A DNA stretch of 64,000 bases, from assembly GCF_000526795.1 (NCBI RefSeq), contig NZ_JAGT01000001.1:395001-459000 (forward strand), written 5' to 3'. Position numbers and translations under genes: made by a program. Position 1 is the stretch's first letter; each line of letters starts with the position of its first letter. The notes under the pieces were generated by a model. The model was not told the origin of the DNA and did not search any database. It saw nothing but the letters and a program-made list of their open reading frames with translations. Below are positions 19,554 to 27,931 of this stretch, piece after piece. This DNA is from Ruminococcus flavefaciens AE3010. Its GTDB lineage: Bacteria; Bacillota; Clostridia; Oscillospirales; Ruminococcaceae.

Positions 19554-20531
19554 TCAGTGTAGGAATTGATTGATAACTGATTCGTATTCTTCTACATCAG
19601 TATCGTTCATGCTGCTTTTTGAAGCAGTTTTTTTATTGCGGTAATCGGTTTCGGCGTTCTTTACGTCCTGAACCGTTGCAAATCCGCTGTCTCTCCATGA
19701 GAGAAGTATCTTGTTTATGTAATCGAAATTGAGCTTGTCTATGCGTTCAACGGTCTTTTCGTAGGCATAGCGCAGAAGCTCAACAGAAAAGCCTGCGTTT
19801 TTCCACTGCTGTATAAGCTCGGTCTGCTTTGTAGTGGGGCGGCGTGTCATCTCAAATGCACGCATGATACCCGAGATATAATCTCTTGACGCACTGAGAC
19901 GCTGTATCTCGTCCTGTGCCGCAGCCATAGTGTTAATGTCGTTTTCAGCCCATACGGAAGCTATCTTCTCAATATAAGCCGTATTTGTCTTTTCGATAGA
20001 TGTACAGTAGGATATAAGCGTGATTATGACCTCTTTTTTCAGTCCAAGATGGTCGTACATCCAAATTATGGAATTCATCTGGCTGTTTTTCAGTGTCCCG
20101 AGTATATTCTCAGCTATGGTAAACAGCTCTCTTATATCCTGAGAATCTTTCATAATAGCAGCGATCTCCTGACCGCTGAGATTGACCTTGTGGTCGGGAG
20201 CGGGCTCTGTACTTTTCTGAGCAGGAGCTGCTTCACTTCTGTTAGTAACAGGCTGTTCCATTAACGACGGAACAGGCGCAGGTGCGCTGTTTGCCTGTGG
20301 GCTTAGAACATTTGCCTGCTGCCAGAAGAGTACAGCCTCTTCGGCTTCTTCGGGAGATACTCCCGTATTTGATGAAATGTCTTCGGCGGAGCACATTTTG
20401 CCCGAACATCTGAGCAGATAGAGAAGTACCTTTATCTGACCGCCTGTGGCGAGCTTGAGAAAATTATCGGCGACGATACTGGGAACTCCGAACATAGCAC
20501 CCCATATACCGCAGTTGACCTTGAATTCCAA
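19554..20531 (-). CDS. DnaD-domain primosome protein
   Basis: The roughly 325-aa protein has an N-terminal winged-helix-like domain, a P/A/Q-rich linker (about 85-120), and two DnaD/DnaB_2-type helical repeats ending with Y-I-N-K-I-L-L-S-W (the YxxxIxxxW motif) and F-A-T-V-Q-D-V. DnaD remodels origin DNA and recruits the helicase loader encoded next to it. The TTG start is chosen because GGAGGTG lies 6 nt upstream; a GTG three codons earlier would overlap the ribosome site. Confidence 0.82.
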   Translation of the reverse strand: MEFKVNCGIWGAMFGVPSIVADNFLKLATGGQIKVLLYLLRCSGKMCSAEDISSNTGVSPEEAEEAVLFWQQANVLSPQANSAPAPVPSLMEQPVTNRSEAAPAQKSTEPAPDHKVNLSGQEIAAIMKDSQDIRELFTIAENILGTLKNSQMNSIIWMYDHLGLKKEVIITLISYCTSIEKTNTAYIEKIASVWAENDINTMAAAQDEIQRLSASRDYISGIMRAFEMTRRPTTKQTELIQQWKNAGFSVELLRYAYEKTVERIDKLNFDYINKILLSWRDSGFATVQDVKNAETDYRNKKTASKSSMNDTDVEEYESVINQFLH

Positions 20532-20613
20532 AAATGACACCTCCGAAAAAAGACTGCAAGAGATATTATATCACAAATGATCCAAAATAGCAACAGACCA
20601 AAACGTACAATTT

Positions 20614-21057
20614 TCAGTCTGCTTCCGTAAGGATCTTTTCTGCTTCTGCGTATTTCTGCATGCGCTCCATAGTTTTATCGCTTATGCGCTTTTTGATGTC
20701 TGTTATCCTGCTGATATCGGAGTTGTGGTGCAGGTCGGCAAGCTTTACGGTCTTTGCCACTCTGTTTCTCTTTACAGCGCGGATATAGTCAAAGTAATCC
20801 ACGTTATCGGTGTGTGTAAGGAGCTTTACAGCTTCGGTGACTTCCGACGGGAATTCCTTTTCGAGGTCCTCGATAGTGACGTCGGTATCCTCCACTACAT
20901 CGTGGAGCAGAGCAGCACAGACTGTGAATTCGTCTGTCATTTGCTCAGCTAAATGATATGGGTGAAAGATATAGGGGATACCGCTCTTGTCCAATTGTCC
21001 CTGATGTGCATTGTATGCGATATCCATTGCTTTGCAGGTTAGTTTTGTGTAGATCAT
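20614..21057 (-). CDS. HD-domain phosphohydrolase (MESH1/RelA-SpoT hydrolase-like)
   Basis: The 147-aa protein is a single HD domain with H-x-G-Q..(Y-I-F-H-P-Y), ALLHDVVEDTDVT and VKLADLHHNS, which match the metal-binding hydrolase half of RelA/SpoT and the small MESH1 enzymes. Those remove the 3'-pyrophosphate of ppGpp, but small HD proteins have broader substrates. No synthetase domain is present. The ATG overlaps the SDR gene stop by 4 nt, so they are coupled. Confidence 0.82.
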   Translation of the reverse strand: MIYTKLTCKAMDIAYNAHQGQLDKSGIPYIFHPYHLAEQMTDEFTVCAALLHDVVEDTDVTIEDLEKEFPSEVTEAVKLLTHTDNVDYFDYIRAVKRNRVAKTVKLADLHHNSDISRITDIKKRISDKTMERMQKYAEAEKILTEAD

Positions 21058-21965
21058 GGCTTTTCCTTTCTGAACTCTTTGTCAATGTATTCTTTAAGCG
21101 GTTTGCGGACTATTGACCGGCGGTTATTTCTGAACCATTCATATGAACTGCGGAGTGATTCTTCCAAGGAAGTGAGCTTGCCGATAAGTGAACTCATAGC
21201 CGAAACATCAAGGAAGTACTCATAGTCATAGAACGGAAAATAGCTTCTCTGAGGGATATTTTCAGCAACATATTCAAATCGAGGTGTTTTGCCCACAGTC
21301 TTATAGCAGAGACTGACCCATTCTTTTATAGTTACGGCTTTTTCGTTACCAACATTGAAAACATGCTGAGCAGGCTGCTTTTGCAGTATAGCTTCCATAA
21401 CTCTGCACAGGTCGCCTATGTCAAAGAATTGAAGCTTCATTTCACCTTGCTTCGGAAGATAAAACTCCCTGTCCTGTTCGGCACATTCAAAAACAAAGGC
21501 TTCACGGTGCAGATTGTTCATGGGTCCGCATAAATAGGGCGGGCGAAGCACATAAGCATTAGGTACACGCCTGAAAAGAGCTTTTTCGGCGGCTATCTTG
21601 TCAGTACCATACCTGCCCCATATGGAGTTTTCTCCGCATTTGTCGGTCTCCCTGAAAGGCTGAGGAAGCGTTTCAGGATAAACTGCGCTGGAGCTGATGA
21701 GGATATAGTTGTCAAAGCTGCCAAGTCCGTCAAGGAGGTGCTCAACGTCCTGCCCATTGTAGGCGGTAACATCGATGACTGCACCGAAATGCCTGTGGCG
21801 AAGAATATCGCCGAGGTCATGCCTGTCAGCAATGATAGGTGTAGCTCCCTCAGGCTGGGGACGGCTCCCGCGGTTAAAGACGTATACATTATGTCCTGCT
21901 TTTGCGAAATATTCGGCAGTAAATCTGCTTGCAAATACAGTTCCGCCTGTAACAAGAATATCCAA
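21054..21965 (-). CDS. NAD(P)-dependent epimerase/dehydratase family protein
   Basis: The 303-aa protein is an extended short-chain dehydrogenase. It starts with DILVTGGTVFASRF (the nucleotide-binding glycine motif in a T-G-G-T form) and has VIDVTAYNGQDVEHLL, LISSSAVYP, and the catalytic Y-G-T-D-K. The Y-x-x-x-K and a preceding Ser are intact. Substrate is unknown; the family usually acts on nucleotide sugars. Confidence 0.82.
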   Translation of the reverse strand: MDILVTGGTVFASRFTAEYFAKAGHNVYVFNRGSRPQPEGATPIIADRHDLGDILRHRHFGAVIDVTAYNGQDVEHLLDGLGSFDNYILISSSAVYPETLPQPFRETDKCGENSIWGRYGTDKIAAEKALFRRVPNAYVLRPPYLCGPMNNLHREAFVFECAEQDREFYLPKQGEMKLQFFDIGDLCRVMEAILQKQPAQHVFNVGNEKAVTIKEWVSLCYKTVGKTPRFEYVAENIPQRSYFPFYDYEYFLDVSAMSSLIGKLTSLEESLRSSYEWFRNNRRSIVRKPLKEYIDKEFRKEKP

Positions 21966-21995
21966 GCCTATAGCCCCTTTCTAAAATATGAATCA

Positions 21996-22024
21996 ATTAT
22001 AGCATACTTTATGTTTTTTTTCAA
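21996..22024 (-). promoter_or_regulatory. promoter for the SDR/HD operon
   Basis: Minus-strand TTGAAA (22019-22024), 17 bp, TATAAT (21996-22001), immediately after the sigK stop codon. Confidence 0.65.
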
Positions 22025-22391
22025 CTAAAAAGCAGCATTATCAAACATTTTTTTCAGTTTGCCAATGGCTTTTTTCTCCAGACGGGACACATACGACCTT
22101 GAGATACTCATTTTAGCTGCTGTCTCGTTCTGTGTATGGGGCTTACTGCCGTACAGTCCGTATCGGTAGATGATAATATCCAGTTCACGGCTGTCAAGAC
22201 ATTCGTTCAGAAAGCTGTAAAGCTGTCGGGAGCGTATGAGTATATCCACCTGTTCGTGTATGTCGATGCCATCGTCGATAAGGTCCATGAGAGTCAGAGC
22301 ATTGCCGTCCTTGTCAGTCTCAACGGGCTCGTTGATATAAACATCGCCTGCTGATTTTTTTGCGGCACGGAACTGCATGAGTATCTCATTT
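22025..22391 (-). CDS. sigK: sigma-K, C-terminal segment (interrupted gene, 3' part)
   Basis: This segment encodes the last roughly 121 residues of a sporulation sigma-K-type factor: N-E-I-L-M-Q-F-R-A-A-K-K, a D-K-D-G-N linker, and region 4 (LDSRELDIIIYRYGL and the HTH NETAAKMSISRSYVSRLEKKA). The first ATG in frame is at 22378, but there is no ribosome site there, and homologous residues continue upstream (N-E-I-L) right to the element boundary. It lacks regions 2.1-2.4, which lie 5.6 kb away at 27932-28276 on the same strand. SigK runs late mother-cell transcription in endospore formers. It is expected to work only after the intervening element is excised. Confidence 0.9.
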
Positions 22392-24093
22392 GCAACCCTA
22401 TCGCTGCGGCTTTAGGAGGAGGTTCGTCTGAAAGGTCAATTTCTGAATCATCAGAACCAAAAAAGTAGATGTGAGCATTTTCGCCGTCCCATACGATTTT
22501 GTGTATGATACTGCGGAGAGCGTTTCTTTTTTGCTCAACTGTCATATTATCAATGTAGTTAGATGTATTTGAAAGCATTTCAGAAAGAATTTCAAAATCT
22601 TGCTCTGATGTGGCTGTAGTGTTTAATATTTCCATATACTCAGATATTTGTTTTTCGATTGCTTTAATATTTATGTCAATATCATTTATTTGTTTCAAAA
22701 TGTACGTTGAAGCTGCTGAGTCTTGAGCTTGTGCAAGTGATTGCAAAAGATTATTGATTTGTGTATCGTATTTTGTTTTTGATTTTCTTAAATCTTTTAG
22801 TGTTTCTTGATAGGTTTCGGTGTTGTAATCAATATTTCTGATTCCTTGTTTTAAATACTTCATAAATTCGGATTCTACTGACGATAGTTTCTTTATTTCT
22901 TCACAAATAAGACGATCTATCTTATTTCCGTTTGGACGTTTCATATTGCATTTCTGACTTTTACTTTTTTCTTTAAGCTCGCAAACGTAATCATAAATCA
23001 ATTCTCCGCCGCTATTTCGTCTTTGAGAGAGTTTGGGACGCATAAAGCTACCACAGTTGCCACAAATTAATAAACCTGATAACAAAGCGACATTACTTCT
23101 TGGCTTACGATAAGACTTTGAATTGTTTTGATTCAGCAATTTCTGAACTTGAACCCAATCTTTACCTTTTATAATTCCCTTATGTTTGCCAACTGAGATA
23201 ACCCAATCCTTTATGTCATTTATCAAATTAGCTCTTCCTGTTTGCTGATTTGTTTTATTGTATATCATCATTCCGTGAATACAATCGAATTGTTCTTTGT
23301 CAGCATAAATTGTAGCGCCTTCTACCGTAAAGTAATTCCATGCTTGCTCATCAGCGATTAGGTATACAGGATTTCTTAAAATACTTCTTAATGTAAATCG
23401 GGAAAAAGAATTATTACGCTTTGTAAGAATATCATTTTGAATAAAATAGGTTTCTGTTTTTGTTAGTGATTTGTATTCCAGAAATTTTGAGAAAATAGTT
23501 TTTACAACTCTTGCTTCTTCATCAACTAATAAAAGCATTCTTGCCTTTCGTGTTTTTCCGTCAGTAGTAGTGCTTCCAATTGTTTCCTTACTAACGTAAC
23601 CTAACGGTGGATTGCCTCCAAGCCAGCGTCCGTCTCTTGCAAGGAAAAGCATATTATCACGGATACGTTCTGCAATAGTTTCACGTTCAAGCTGAGCAAA
23701 AACCATTGTCATATTAAGCATTGCACGTCCTGTAGAAGTATGGGTATCAAAACTATCATTAACTGCTGCAAATTCAATTCGGTAATATTCCAGTTCATCA
23801 TAAAGCTTCATAAAATCAGAAAGACTTCTGCTGATTCTGTCAAGCTTATAACAAACGATCCTGCGTATATTGTTTTGTCTGCATTCATTTAACATTTTTT
23901 GAAATTGGGGACGATTGGTGTTACCACCTGAATATCCTTCGTCTTCAAAAACAACTATATCTTCCTCTTTTGTGTCAGGATAAAATCTTTTAAGGTAATC
24001 TTTACATGAATCAACCTGACTTTCAATACTTTCACCCTTACCAGTGAATTTTGATTTTCTTGAATAAATAGCGGTTTTACGTAAGTCTGCCAT
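22294..24093 (-). CDS. large serine recombinase (SpoIVCA-like, excisionase of the sigK element)
   Basis: The 599-codon frame encodes a large serine recombinase. Residues 7-150 are the resolvase catalytic domain with Y-S-R-K-S (Ser11), YKLDRISRS and QLERETIAERI. The recombinase domain follows (GRWLGGNPPLGY..), then a zinc ribbon (C344, C347, C371, C382) and a coiled coil (about 430-490). B. subtilis SpoIVCA of the same class excises skin from sigK. The frame crosses the right junction: codons after Gln568 (22390) are read from sigK in another frame, so the last 31 residues are host-encoded. A consensus promoter lies upstream, with a palindrome in its spacer. Confidence 0.92.
   Translation of the reverse strand: MADLRKTAIYSRKSKFTGKGESIESQVDSCKDYLKRFYPDTKEEDIVVFEDEGYSGGNTNRPQFQKMLNECRQNNIRRIVCYKLDRISRSLSDFMKLYDELEYYRIEFAAVNDSFDTHTSTGRAMLNMTMVFAQLERETIAERIRDNMLFLARDGRWLGGNPPLGYVSKETIGSTTTDGKTRKARMLLLVDEEARVVKTIFSKFLEYKSLTKTETYFIQNDILTKRNNSFSRFTLRSILRNPVYLIADEQAWNYFTVEGATIYADKEQFDCIHGMMIYNKTNQQTGRANLINDIKDWVISVGKHKGIIKGKDWVQVQKLLNQNNSKSYRKPRSNVALLSGLLICGNCGSFMRPKLSQRRNSGGELIYDYVCELKEKSKSQKCNMKRPNGNKIDRLICEEIKKLSSVESEFMKYLKQGIRNIDYNTETYQETLKDLRKSKTKYDTQINNLLQSLAQAQDSAASTYILKQINDIDINIKAIEKQISEYMEILNTTATSEQDFEILSEMLSNTSNYIDNMTVEQKRNALRSIIHKIVWDGENAHIYFFGSDDSEIDLSDEPPPKAAAIGLQMRYSCSSVPQKNQQAMFISTSPLRLTRTAML
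22385..22395 (-). other. predicted attachment site at the sigK 3' junction
   Basis: On the minus strand the site reads TTGCAAATGAG. Aligned with the other junction it shares TTG-x-AAA-x-G. Crossover inside AAA (22389-22391) joins sigK codons correctly. Core position is inferred, not demonstrated. Confidence 0.75.
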
Positions 24094-24153
24094 AGTAGCC
24101 TCCTTAAAATAGTGGATAAGTTATGTATCATTGCGGCTTTTACCCCTAAGACT

Positions 24154-24182
24154 ATTATACCGCAAATTTGCTTAATTTGCAA
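24154..24182 (-). promoter_or_regulatory. recombinase promoter with internal palindrome
   Basis: Minus-strand TTGCAA (24177-24182), 17 bp, TATAAT (24154-24159), about 60 bp upstream of the recombinase ATG. The spacer contains the perfect 10-bp palindrome GCAAATTTGC (24162-24171), a likely repressor operator; the neighbouring Xre protein is the obvious candidate. Confidence 0.7.
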
Positions 24183-24233
24183 CACTTTTAACGAAATTAG
24201 ATTAATTATTTTGCAAATAATGTGGAAATAGTA

Positions 24234-24273
24234 ATAAAAAAGTCCTACGATGTGTTATTTCATCATAGGACTT
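24234..24273 (-). terminator. terminator of the Xre gene
   Basis: Stem AAGTCCTATGATG / CATCGTAGGACTT on the minus strand, then a T run at 24234-24240. It isolates the Xre gene from the recombinase promoter downstream. Confidence 0.8.
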
Positions 24274-24276
24274 ATT

Positions 24277-24615
24277 TTATAATTCATCAATTTTATCTGC
24301 TATCGCTCGAATGATAGTCAGAAAAGTCTTTACTTTTCGTTTATCCTTGTTTTGAAGTATGGAATTAAGTGAAGTAAAAAGATTTTCGTCGGGAGCAATG
24401 GAGTCAAAAATCAGATAGTCAGTGCTTATATTAAGTGCCTGTGCGATTCTGAAAAGTGTATCAAGAGAGGGGATTCGTGTACCTCTTTCAATATGACCTA
24501 TATGTGCAGTAGAAAGCTCGCATATTTCTCCGAGCTGTTCCTGCGTAACATGACGTTCTTTTCGTGCCTTGCGAATACGCATTCCAAGTGCGACGTAATC
24601 AAGTTCTTTTTCCAT
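24277..24615 (-). CDS. Xre-family HTH regulator
   Basis: The 112-aa protein has an N-terminal HTH_3 domain (about 10-68: RIRKARKERHVTQEQLGEICELSTAHIGHIERGTRIPSLDTLFRIAQALN) broken here as RIRKARKERHVTQEQLGE and ICELSTAHIGHIERG, and a short helical C-terminal tail. Such proteins commonly repress the recombinase genes of mobile elements. It is divergent from the cargo operon and upstream of the recombinase. Near-identical 15-bp motifs in opposite orientation lie on both sides of the gene (TTTTGCAAATAATGT near 24211 and ACATTATTTACAAAA near 24643) and may be operators. Confidence 0.85.
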   Translation of the reverse strand: MEKELDYVALGMRIRKARKERHVTQEQLGEICELSTAHIGHIERGTRIPSLDTLFRIAQALNISTDYLIFDSIAPDENLFTSLNSILQNKDKRKVKTFLTIIRAIADKIDEL

Positions 24616-24686
24616 AGCTTCACTCCCTTACTCTTTTATTATACATTATTTACAAAACGGAATAAATTAATTTGTAGCATTAAATA

Positions 24687-24715
24687 TTGACTATAAGTAT
24701 TAAAAATGTTATAAT
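24687..24715 (+). promoter_or_regulatory. promoter of the element cargo operon
   Basis: TTGACT (24687-24692), 17 bp, TATAAT (24710-24715), then AGGGGG before ATG 24745. Confidence 0.75.
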
Positions 24716-24744
24716 TAAGAAAATAAAATTAGGGGGTATGTACA

Positions 24745-25173
24745 ATGAAGTTTTATGGTGTTGGTGTAAAGTTAGGAGCTTATACCGATAATCCAATCGA
24801 CATTTTGCAGGAATGTATTGACAATAATGTTTGGTATATGGGCTTTGAGAAAGATGTAAAGCCAAATTATGAAAGCGTTATTGCTGACATTCAGAAAGGC
24901 GATGTGGTTTTTGCAAAATCCCTTCACCAAGCAACGAAAAATGAAATGAAAATAAAGGCTATCGGAATTGTAACTGATGAGCCAATGCCTGCTTCTTATA
25001 GTGTCAATACAGGATTGAGCGTTCTTTGGATAAAAAGCTTTTCGCCGCCTATAAATCTTGCCTATATGAATATCAATTTTATTGAGCATATCAATAGAAG
25101 AAACACTGTTTTTCTTGAAACAGATGAACGAATAATCGAAGAAATCAAAAGATTAATTAAAATGGGGGTATAA
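24745..25173 (+). CDS. unknown element protein, possibly PUA/EVE-like
   Basis: The 142-aa protein is not one I can name. Segments such as W-Y-M-G-F-E-K-D, I-Q-K-G-D-V-V-F-A-K-S and I-K-A-I-G-I-V-T-D-E-P resemble the beta-barrel of PUA/EVE-type nucleic-acid readers, in which a K-G-D-x-V loop is followed by an A-I-G-x-V strand. That would suggest recognition of modified bases, but this is a weak pattern match. It has no signal peptide or membrane segment. The next gene starts 2 nt after its stop, so they are co-translated. Confidence 0.5.
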   Translation: MKFYGVGVKLGAYTDNPIDILQECIDNNVWYMGFEKDVKPNYESVIADIQKGDVVFAKSLHQATKNEMKIKAIGIVTDEPMPASYSVNTGLSVLWIKSFSPPINLAYMNINFIEHINRRNTVFLETDERIIEEIKRLIKMGV

Positions 25174-25175
25174 AA

Positions 25176-25772
25176 ATGATCTGTAAAAAGTGTGGAAAAG
25201 AAATCAATGACGGTATAGATATGTGTCCCGAATGCGGTACAAATGTTAATGGTATGCCTAATCAGCCTAATTTAGTACAAGTATCGGAGAAGCCTAAGAA
25301 AAAGCATAAGGGTTTGATTATTATAGGATACATTTTTGCTTTATTATTAGCCGTAATAATTGTTATTGCTATTTTTGGTGATGATGAAAGTGATAAAATA
25401 GGTTCATCTGATACGAAGATTTCATCAAGTTCAGAATCAGAGGAGTTTTTTAAAGAAACATTTGGCGATACAGAGGAAAATGTAATAAAAACGCTTGCAA
25501 TATCGAAAATTAAGGAAAATCTTGAGTATGATTCAGAAGTTTATGATGTAAAAATTCTTGATAAAGACAGTAATTATAACTATATTGTTCGTGGATGGAC
25601 TAAGAGCCCTGACCTAATAGCAAAATGGTGGACGGTTATGATAAAACTTGATACTAGTACAGGAAAAATGACTACATATACAAAAGGTGAATTTACTGAA
25701 AGTGATGCATGGATAAATAAATATAAAACAGAAAGTGAATATGGTTGGGGAAAAGAAAACCATATTGAATAG
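25176..25772 (+). CDS. zinc-ribbon membrane protein of unknown function
   Basis: The 198-aa protein begins with a zinc ribbon (C3-K-K-C6 and C17-P-E-C20). A polar linker, a basic patch (KPKKKHKG) and one membrane helix (about 48-67) follow, then a Ser-rich spacer and an outer domain of about 110 residues with aromatic motifs such as IVRGWTKSP and AKWWTVMI. This zinc-ribbon / single-span / outer-domain layout is common in Firmicutes and mobile elements, often with unknown roles. The context gives only co-expression with the upstream gene. Confidence 0.65.
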   Translation: MICKKCGKEINDGIDMCPECGTNVNGMPNQPNLVQVSEKPKKKHKGLIIIGYIFALLLAVIIVIAIFGDDESDKIGSSDTKISSSSESEEFFKETFGDTEENVIKTLAISKIKENLEYDSEVYDVKILDKDSNYNYIVRGWTKSPDLIAKWWTVMIKLDTSTGKMTTYTKGEFTESDAWINKYKTESEYGWGKENHIE

Positions 25773-25783
25773 ACATATGCTTT

Positions 25784-25817
25784 AAGCACTTCACGATAAT
25801 GTGGAGTGCTTATTTTT
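25784..25817 (+). terminator. terminator after the zinc-ribbon gene
   Basis: AAGCACTTCAC, loop GATAAT, GTGGAGTGCTT (one G-T pair), then ATTTTT. The rest of the gap to 25969 shows no gene. Confidence 0.75.
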
Positions 25818-25969
25818 ATGTCCTTTTACTTGATTTATTAGGCTACATCAGCGGAAAAATTTTTAATCATTTTGTTTTTTCTAGTAATTGAATTTTGAGT
25901 GCCTGAAGTATTTAGAAATTGTAATCAATGTGATTATGGTTTACTAAATCATGAAAAGAGGGCATTTTT

Positions 25970-26893
25970 ATGGAAAATGCAAATATGAAATTCTTTACTC
26001 GTAAGGCGTATGACTATGAACCCAGTGATAATGCAAGTATCACGTTATACAAGTGTGGTCATATTATCGAGGGCAGATTGGTTGAACGTAAATCTTATAA
26101 TCTCGGTAGGTTGAAACGTCAAAGTAAGGATTTGTATGTTGATACTGAAACTGGTGAAATAGGACAGTATCAGCATGATTTAAGCAAAAATACCATAAGA
26201 AAGATGAAAAGATCTTTTGAAAGACTTCGTATGATTATAAATACGAACTTTTTCGCTGAAATTAATGAACGTGCTATTGTATTGACTTATGCTGAAAAAA
26301 TGGAGGATTTTGACAAAGCGTCAATAGATTTCAAGCGCTTTTGGGAAAAATTCGTATATCACTATAGTGACTTAGAGTATATCCGTGTAATTGAGCCACA
26401 GCAAACAGGGAGCTGGCATATTCATGCACTGGTGAAATCAACGGAATATAGAAATCTTTATATTCCGATAGCTGAAATTACAAAGATTTGGGGACATGGT
26501 TTTGCTTACATTTCTCCAATGACGGGAAATGATAATATAGGAGCATATTTTACAGCCTGTTTTACAAATCTTGACGTGTTTGAAAAAGAATCAGAAGAAC
26601 CAAATAAAAGGAAGTGTATAATTAAGGGCGAGAGATTGCGCTTTTACCCACCAAATAAAAAGTTTTATGCCTGTTCGAGAGGAATAAAAAAGCCTCAGCG
26701 TATAAGTATGACCTTTGGCGAAGCAAAGGAAATGTACAATTTTGAGAATTGTAATTATAAAAAAGCCTATGAAGTTATTGAAAAGAATCCAGATACAGAA
26801 GTTGAAAAAGTTGTAAATCATACAATGAGAATTCAAATCAACTTAAAATGTAAGAAAAAGCATAACGGACATACTGGCAATAATAAGCTGTAA
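25970..26893 (+). CDS. HUH-type Rep-like protein
   Basis: The 307-aa protein resembles the replication initiators of small clostridial plasmids and integrated elements. The central Y-I-R-V-I-E-P-Q-Q-T-G-S-W-H-I-H-A-L-V segment has the H-x-H metal motif (H150, H152) of HUH endonucleases. A downstream N-I-G-A-Y-F-T-A-C segment supplies a candidate nicking tyrosine (Y193), although the usual following Lys is not in the standard place. C-terminal residues are basic. Rolling-circle initiation is inferred. The start has an AGAGGG site about 9 nt upstream. Confidence 0.7.
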   Translation: MENANMKFFTRKAYDYEPSDNASITLYKCGHIIEGRLVERKSYNLGRLKRQSKDLYVDTETGEIGQYQHDLSKNTIRKMKRSFERLRMIINTNFFAEINERAIVLTYAEKMEDFDKASIDFKRFWEKFVYHYSDLEYIRVIEPQQTGSWHIHALVKSTEYRNLYIPIAEITKIWGHGFAYISPMTGNDNIGAYFTACFTNLDVFEKESEEPNKRKCIIKGERLRFYPPNKKFYACSRGIKKPQRISMTFGEAKEMYNFENCNYKKAYEVIEKNPDTEVEKVVNHTMRIQINLKCKKKHNGHTGNNKL

Positions 26894-26908
26894 TATGGGG
26901 GTAAGAGT

Positions 26909-27091
26909 ATGAAAATAATTCCTCATTATCCAAAAACAGCAGATATTCAAAAAAGGTTATGCAGTAATTTAGCTGAGTTTTATGCAACAACAGCGATTGA
27001 AAGGATTCAGAAAATGAATCTATCCGAAGAAGAAACAAAAAAGCTTATTACAATGATTTGTGATAAAATTGTAGTGAAAAGCAATACATAA
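26909..27091 (+). CDS. 60-aa protein of unknown function
   Basis: A short charged helical protein whose ATG has a strong GGGGGTAAG site and follows the Rep-like gene by 15 nt, which supports expression. No motif is recognised. It may be an accessory of the Rep or recombinase; this is speculation. A good terminator follows. Confidence 0.6.
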   Translation: MKIIPHYPKTADIQKRLCSNLAEFYATTAIERIQKMNLSEEETKKLITMICDKIVVKSNT

Positions 27092-27098
27092 ATCGACA

Positions 27099-27128
27099 AA
27101 AGACGGAGCGTTACAACTCCGTCTTTCT
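27099..27128 (+). terminator. terminator after the cargo operon
   Basis: AAAGACGGAG / CTCCGTCTTT with an 8-nt loop. The following 200 bp to 27327 hold no gene that I can see. Confidence 0.85.
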
Positions 27129-27327
27129 ATTTATTGCAAGTAATGGGAATGAATAAGCCTGAAACTTTGATAGCTATGTTAAAAAGGCTATTTGCATTGA
27201 TAACGGATTCAAATTTATTTATTAATTTCATCTTCCTCTTTTCACGCCTCTCAGAGCTTCTCTAAAGCGTTTGATTTTTAAGGGCAAACGGGTTCGCGAA
27301 AAGAACTGCAAGCTGTTCACGAGCCTG

Positions 27328-27852
27328 TCAGACGTTATGGAGCGCGTTTAGAAGTTCGGAAAGCTTTTTAAAAGTCTTTTTGGGAATTATAGACTTGTCC
27401 TGCTCCCATTTTTTGAGAGTTCCGAGAGGCGTTTTCATATTTTGAGCTAACTGGGATTGTGTAAGCTTCATTGACTTACGCAGTCCCTTTATTTGTTTTC
27501 CTTGTCCACTGTAAAGAAAAGTGTTATAGTCATCAAGAAGTAAAGAGATATCAATGTTAAATAAAGCTGCTGCTTTTGAAAGTTTATCCAACGGGTAGGC
27601 TTCGAGAATGTTATCTTCATAACGAGAGTAAGTTGTTCTGTCTACGCCTATAACCTTAGCAACTTCTCGCTGTAATAATCCGTTGTTGATACGATACCAT
27701 TTGAGCTTGTCCGATACTGTTTCAAGTTCATCTGGAGCAGGTGAGTTCTGCAAGAATAACTGCGATCTTGTAAGGTGACGGTTATTGATAAAGCGTATTG
27801 TATGGAGAAACAGGGGAGCGTATTTGATAATACCGTTGTATTTCTTATACAT
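27328..27852 (-). CDS. protein with two Xre-type HTH domains
   Basis: From the first internal ATG the protein is 174 aa, with two HTH_3-like domains: one at about 50-105 (LKWYRINNGLLQREVAKVIG, DRTTYSRYED) and one at about 120-172 (IKGLRKSMKLTQSQLAQNMK, TPLGTLKKWEQDK). No ribosome site precedes that ATG. The open frame continues upstream without a stop to the element boundary at 27957 and, in the integrated state, into sigK in another frame. In the excised circle it would be in frame with the recombinase, so its real start may depend on the state of the element. The role is probably DNA binding. Confidence 0.65.
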   Translation of the reverse strand: MYKKYNGIIKYAPLFLHTIRFINNRHLTRSQLFLQNSPAPDELETVSDKLKWYRINNGLLQREVAKVIGVDRTTYSRYEDNILEAYPLDKLSKAAALFNIDISLLLDDYNTFLYSGQGKQIKGLRKSMKLTQSQLAQNMKTPLGTLKKWEQDKSIIPKKTFKKLSELLNALHNV

Positions 27853-27931
27853 GATGAAGAAATTGTTGCTGATTTTGTGATAAATTCGCCAAATATTGGA
27901 AAAGGCTCTCGAATTGCTTCCTATTGAGTTA

